Below, piece by piece: positions 6,439 to 7,454 of a stretch of DNA of 7,454 bases (positions are counted from its first letter, which is position 1; every line of letters starts with the position of its first letter). The notes beneath the pieces are model-generated. The model worked only from the letters and a program-made list of their open reading frames with translations. It searched no databases and was not told the origin of the DNA. The stretch is from the NCBI GenBank assembly GCA_013820975.1, contig JACDHQ010000092.1, positions 1 through 7,454 on the forward strand, given 5' to 3'. This DNA comes from Gemmatimonadaceae bacterium (GTDB taxonomy: Bacteria; Gemmatimonadota; Gemmatimonadetes; Gemmatimonadales; Gemmatimonadaceae). The translations under genes and the position numbers were made by a program.

Positions 6439-7128
6439 TCAATCAGGCTCCGCCTGCGGTCGCAGTCCCCCCTGCTCCCCCGCCGGCGTGGCCGTCGGCT
6501 TGTCGTCGCCCAGGTCCAGCGCGTTGAACAGCAACGCCGCCGCAGCGGCGCCGGCCAGGTTGGCGACGAAGTAGATCCAGATGCTGCCCATGTCGACGAG
6601 CCCGAGCATCGTGATCGCGATGGCGACTGCAGGGTTGAATGCCCCGCCCGAGATACCGCCGACGGCGTACGCACCGGCCAGCACCGTGAAACCGATCGCG
6701 AGGCCGTAGTGCGAGTTGCCCTTGTTCCCGCGTGCGGTCGCGACGTTCAGGATCACGTACGCCAGCGCGAAGGTGAACAGGAACTCCGCGAGCAGCGCCG
6801 GCCCGACGGCAGGGGTGAGGGCGGCCACCGGCACGTCGCCCTTGAACACCTTGACCGTGAACACCGCCAGCACGGCCCCGGCGACCTGGGCGACCCAGTA
6901 TCCCGCGAGCTCGGGGAGCGTCGTGCGGCCGCGGATGAGGACGGCAAGCGACACGGCCGGGTTGTAGTGGGCGCCCGAGATGTGGCCGCCCGCATAGATC
7001 ATCACCATGAGCGCCGCGCCGATCGCGATGGGCGCGAGGTTGCCGATGCCGGGCTCGATCACCACCTGGCCGATCGTGAAGACGAGGAAGAAGGTGCCGA
7101 TTGCCTCGACCAGCAGTTTTCGTGTCAT
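6439..7128 (-). CDS. MIP-family (aquaporin/glycerol-facilitator-like) channel with non-canonical selectivity filter
   Basis: This inner-membrane channel of 229 residues has the usual bacterial MIP length. Six hydrophobic helices lie at about 5-25, 31-49, 73-94, 107-128, 141-160 and 180-203. The two half-helices carry NPA motifs at 56-58 (GHISGAHYNPAV) and 165-167 (GGAFNPAV). The conserved Glu8 near the start (EAIGTFFLVF) and Glu115 in helix 4 fit the family. The last 25 residues are polar and probably cytoplasmic. Ungapped comparison with E. coli AqpZ puts Ile36, Ala153, Gly162 and Val168 at the filter positions where AqpZ has Phe43, His174, Thr183 and Arg189. The almost invariant Arg after the second NPA is therefore absent, so I give no aqpZ or glpF name; the substrate is unknown. 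Start ATG 7126-7128 has AGGG 6 bases before it and a promoter further upstream. It is a single gene, convergent with the chemosensory operon and not obviously linked to it. Confidence 0.93.
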   Translation of the reverse strand: MTRKLLVEAIGTFFLVFTIGQVVIEPGIGNLAPIAIGAALMVMIYAGGHISGAHYNPAVSLAVLIRGRTTLPELAGYWVAQVAGAVLAVFTVKVFKGDVPVAALTPAVGPALLAEFLFTFALAYVILNVATARGNKGNSHYGLAIGFTVLAGAYAVGGISGGAFNPAVAIAITMLGLVDMGSIWIYFVANLAGAAAAALLFNALDLGDDKPTATPAGEQGGLRPQAEPD

Positions 7129-7175
7129 CGGGGGCCCTGGAGGGGTCTGCCTGCATGAGTACGGGGGTGCGAGGG

Positions 7176-7204
7176 AGAATCCCCACTCCGGCGGTGACTG
7201 TCAA
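7176..7204 (-). promoter_or_regulatory. Sigma-70-type promoter for the MIP channel gene
   Basis: On the minus strand TTGACA (7199-7204, perfect -35) is followed after exactly 17 bases by GATTCT (7176-7181). The -10 matches TATAAT at 3 of 6 positions, including the key second A and last T. Transcription would start near 7169, leaving a leader of about 40 bases before ATG 7128, with no room for a riboswitch. Confidence 0.55.
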
Positions 7205-7252
7205 CCTGCTTCCCTCGCTCCGCCGCGAGCCCGCAATCCCCCGCCCCAGCCT

Positions 7253-7265
7253 CCTGCAGGCCTGC
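7253..7265. repeat. Overlapping short palindromes, possible operator
   Basis: CCTGCAGG (7253-7260) and GCAGGCCTGC (7256-7265) are perfect palindromes that share bases. They lie about 50 bases upstream of the channel's -35 box, a position where an activator or repressor could bind. In GC-rich DNA this can also be chance. Confidence 0.2.
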
Positions 7266-7360
7266 GTGCCGTGATGCGCCCCACCCGGTTAACTTTCGGC
7301 AGCAACTCCGCCGGGCGCCCACCGTAGCGCTGGCTCCACCGTTACGGTCGCAGGTGTCCG

Positions 7361-7454
7361 ATGATCCAGCTCCTCCAGACGCGATGGCGTCTCGTCAAGT
7401 GTCCTTCCCCGGCGGCACGTGCGGCGCTTGCTGCCGCCCTCCTCGGCCTTATCC
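7361..7454 (+). CDS. Possible start of an exported protein, cut by the window end
   Basis: An open frame from ATG 7361 runs to the end of the window (31 residues visible). It begins MIQLLQTRWRLVKCPSPAAR, followed by a hydrophobic stretch AALAAALLGLI. A basic N-terminus before a hydrophobic core looks like a Sec signal peptide or a first membrane anchor. AGG at 7352-7354 is 6 bases before the ATG. Third codon positions are mostly G or C, as in the neighbours. No mature sequence is visible, so no family can be named. A competing frame from GTG 7354 is also open, but its product (VSDDPAPPDAMASRQVS) looks less natural. Confidence 0.35.
   Translation, partial: MIQLLQTRWRLVKCPSPAARAALAAALLGLI

Larger units (their letters stand above)
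7129..7360. other. Divergent intergenic region
   Basis: These 232 bases lie between the channel gene (minus) and a possible plus-strand gene at 7361. They contain the channel promoter (7176-7204), overlapping palindromes at 7253-7265, a GTTAAC at 7288-7293 and the small inverted repeat ACCGT-T-ACGGT at 7338-7348. CCACCGT occurs twice (7319-7325 and 7336-7342). I see no convincing plus-strand promoter, no RNA gene and no protein I would support. Confidence 0.6.

Noticed and set aside
6004..7158. Plus-strand frame of 384 residues running through the kinase end, the hairpin and the channel gene
   Set aside because: It crosses the intergenic hairpin and is antisense to a clear six-helix channel; the product is Arg/Asp/His-rich and featureless.
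7007..7327. Plus-strand frame of 106 residues over the channel start and the intergenic region
   Set aside because: It is Pro/Arg-rich, overlaps the start of the channel on the opposite strand, and has no domain.
7354..7454. Alternative GTG-started frame at the right edge
   Set aside because: Its product is Pro/Cys/Arg-rich without a signal or domain; the ATG 7361 frame has a better N-terminal pattern, although neither can be proved from this window.
1..7454. CRISPR array, tRNA or rRNA gene, insertion sequence, or attachment site
   Set aside because: I saw no regularly spaced repeats, cloverleaf, transposase-like frame or terminal inverted repeats. Composition is even throughout, so there is no sign of a recently acquired island.

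Overview
The window is very GC-rich (roughly two thirds G+C by eye) bacterial chromosomal DNA. It has tightly packed genes, GTG as well as ATG starts, and 4-base stop/start overlaps. The gene content (a chemosensory array of the alternative-function type next to an unusual MIP channel) and the codon style would fit a Gemmatimonadota-like or other high-GC, non-enteric soil or water bacterium. That placement is an impression, because no marker gene is present.

Bases 1-6382 are four plus-strand genes reading as one operon: a methyl-accepting chemoreceptor whose 5' end lies outside the window; a CheA kinase with a receiver domain fused to its C-terminus; a CheB methylesterase; and a REC-GAF-histidine kinase. 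The CheA and CheB genes overlap as GTGA, and the CheB and kinase genes as ATGA, so translation is probably coupled. The CheA:Y fusion, the MCP-CheA:Y-CheB order and a trailing soluble hybrid kinase resemble Wsp- or Frz-type pathways ('alternative cellular function' or developmental signalling) more than a flagellar chemotaxis operon. No CheW, CheR or flagellar gene is visible; the adaptor and methyltransferase are presumably encoded upstream. Likely signal flow: receptor array to CheA (His in the HPt domain), then to three competing receivers (on CheA itself, on CheB for adaptation, and on the last kinase). The last kinase has its own GAF sensor and transmitter, so the pathway may end in a second kinase rather than in a motor or a DNA-binding protein.

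Bases 6383-6438 separate two convergent stop codons and are almost entirely filled by a GC-rich inverted repeat that could act as a two-way transcription end. Bases 6439-7128 (minus strand) encode a 229-residue MIP/aquaporin-family channel. Both NPA motifs are intact, but all four classical selectivity-filter positions are changed, including the Arg after the second NPA. A good sigma-70-type promoter (TTGACA-17-GATTCT) precedes it. Bases 7129-7360 form a divergent intergenic region with a short palindrome. At 7361 a plus-strand reading frame with a signal-peptide-like N-terminus begins and runs off the end.

The points most worth a second look are the non-canonical pore of the MIP channel, the chemoreceptor in which the HAMP domain appears to be missing between the membrane helix and the signalling coiled coil, and the CheA-to-REC-GAF-HK kinase cascade.
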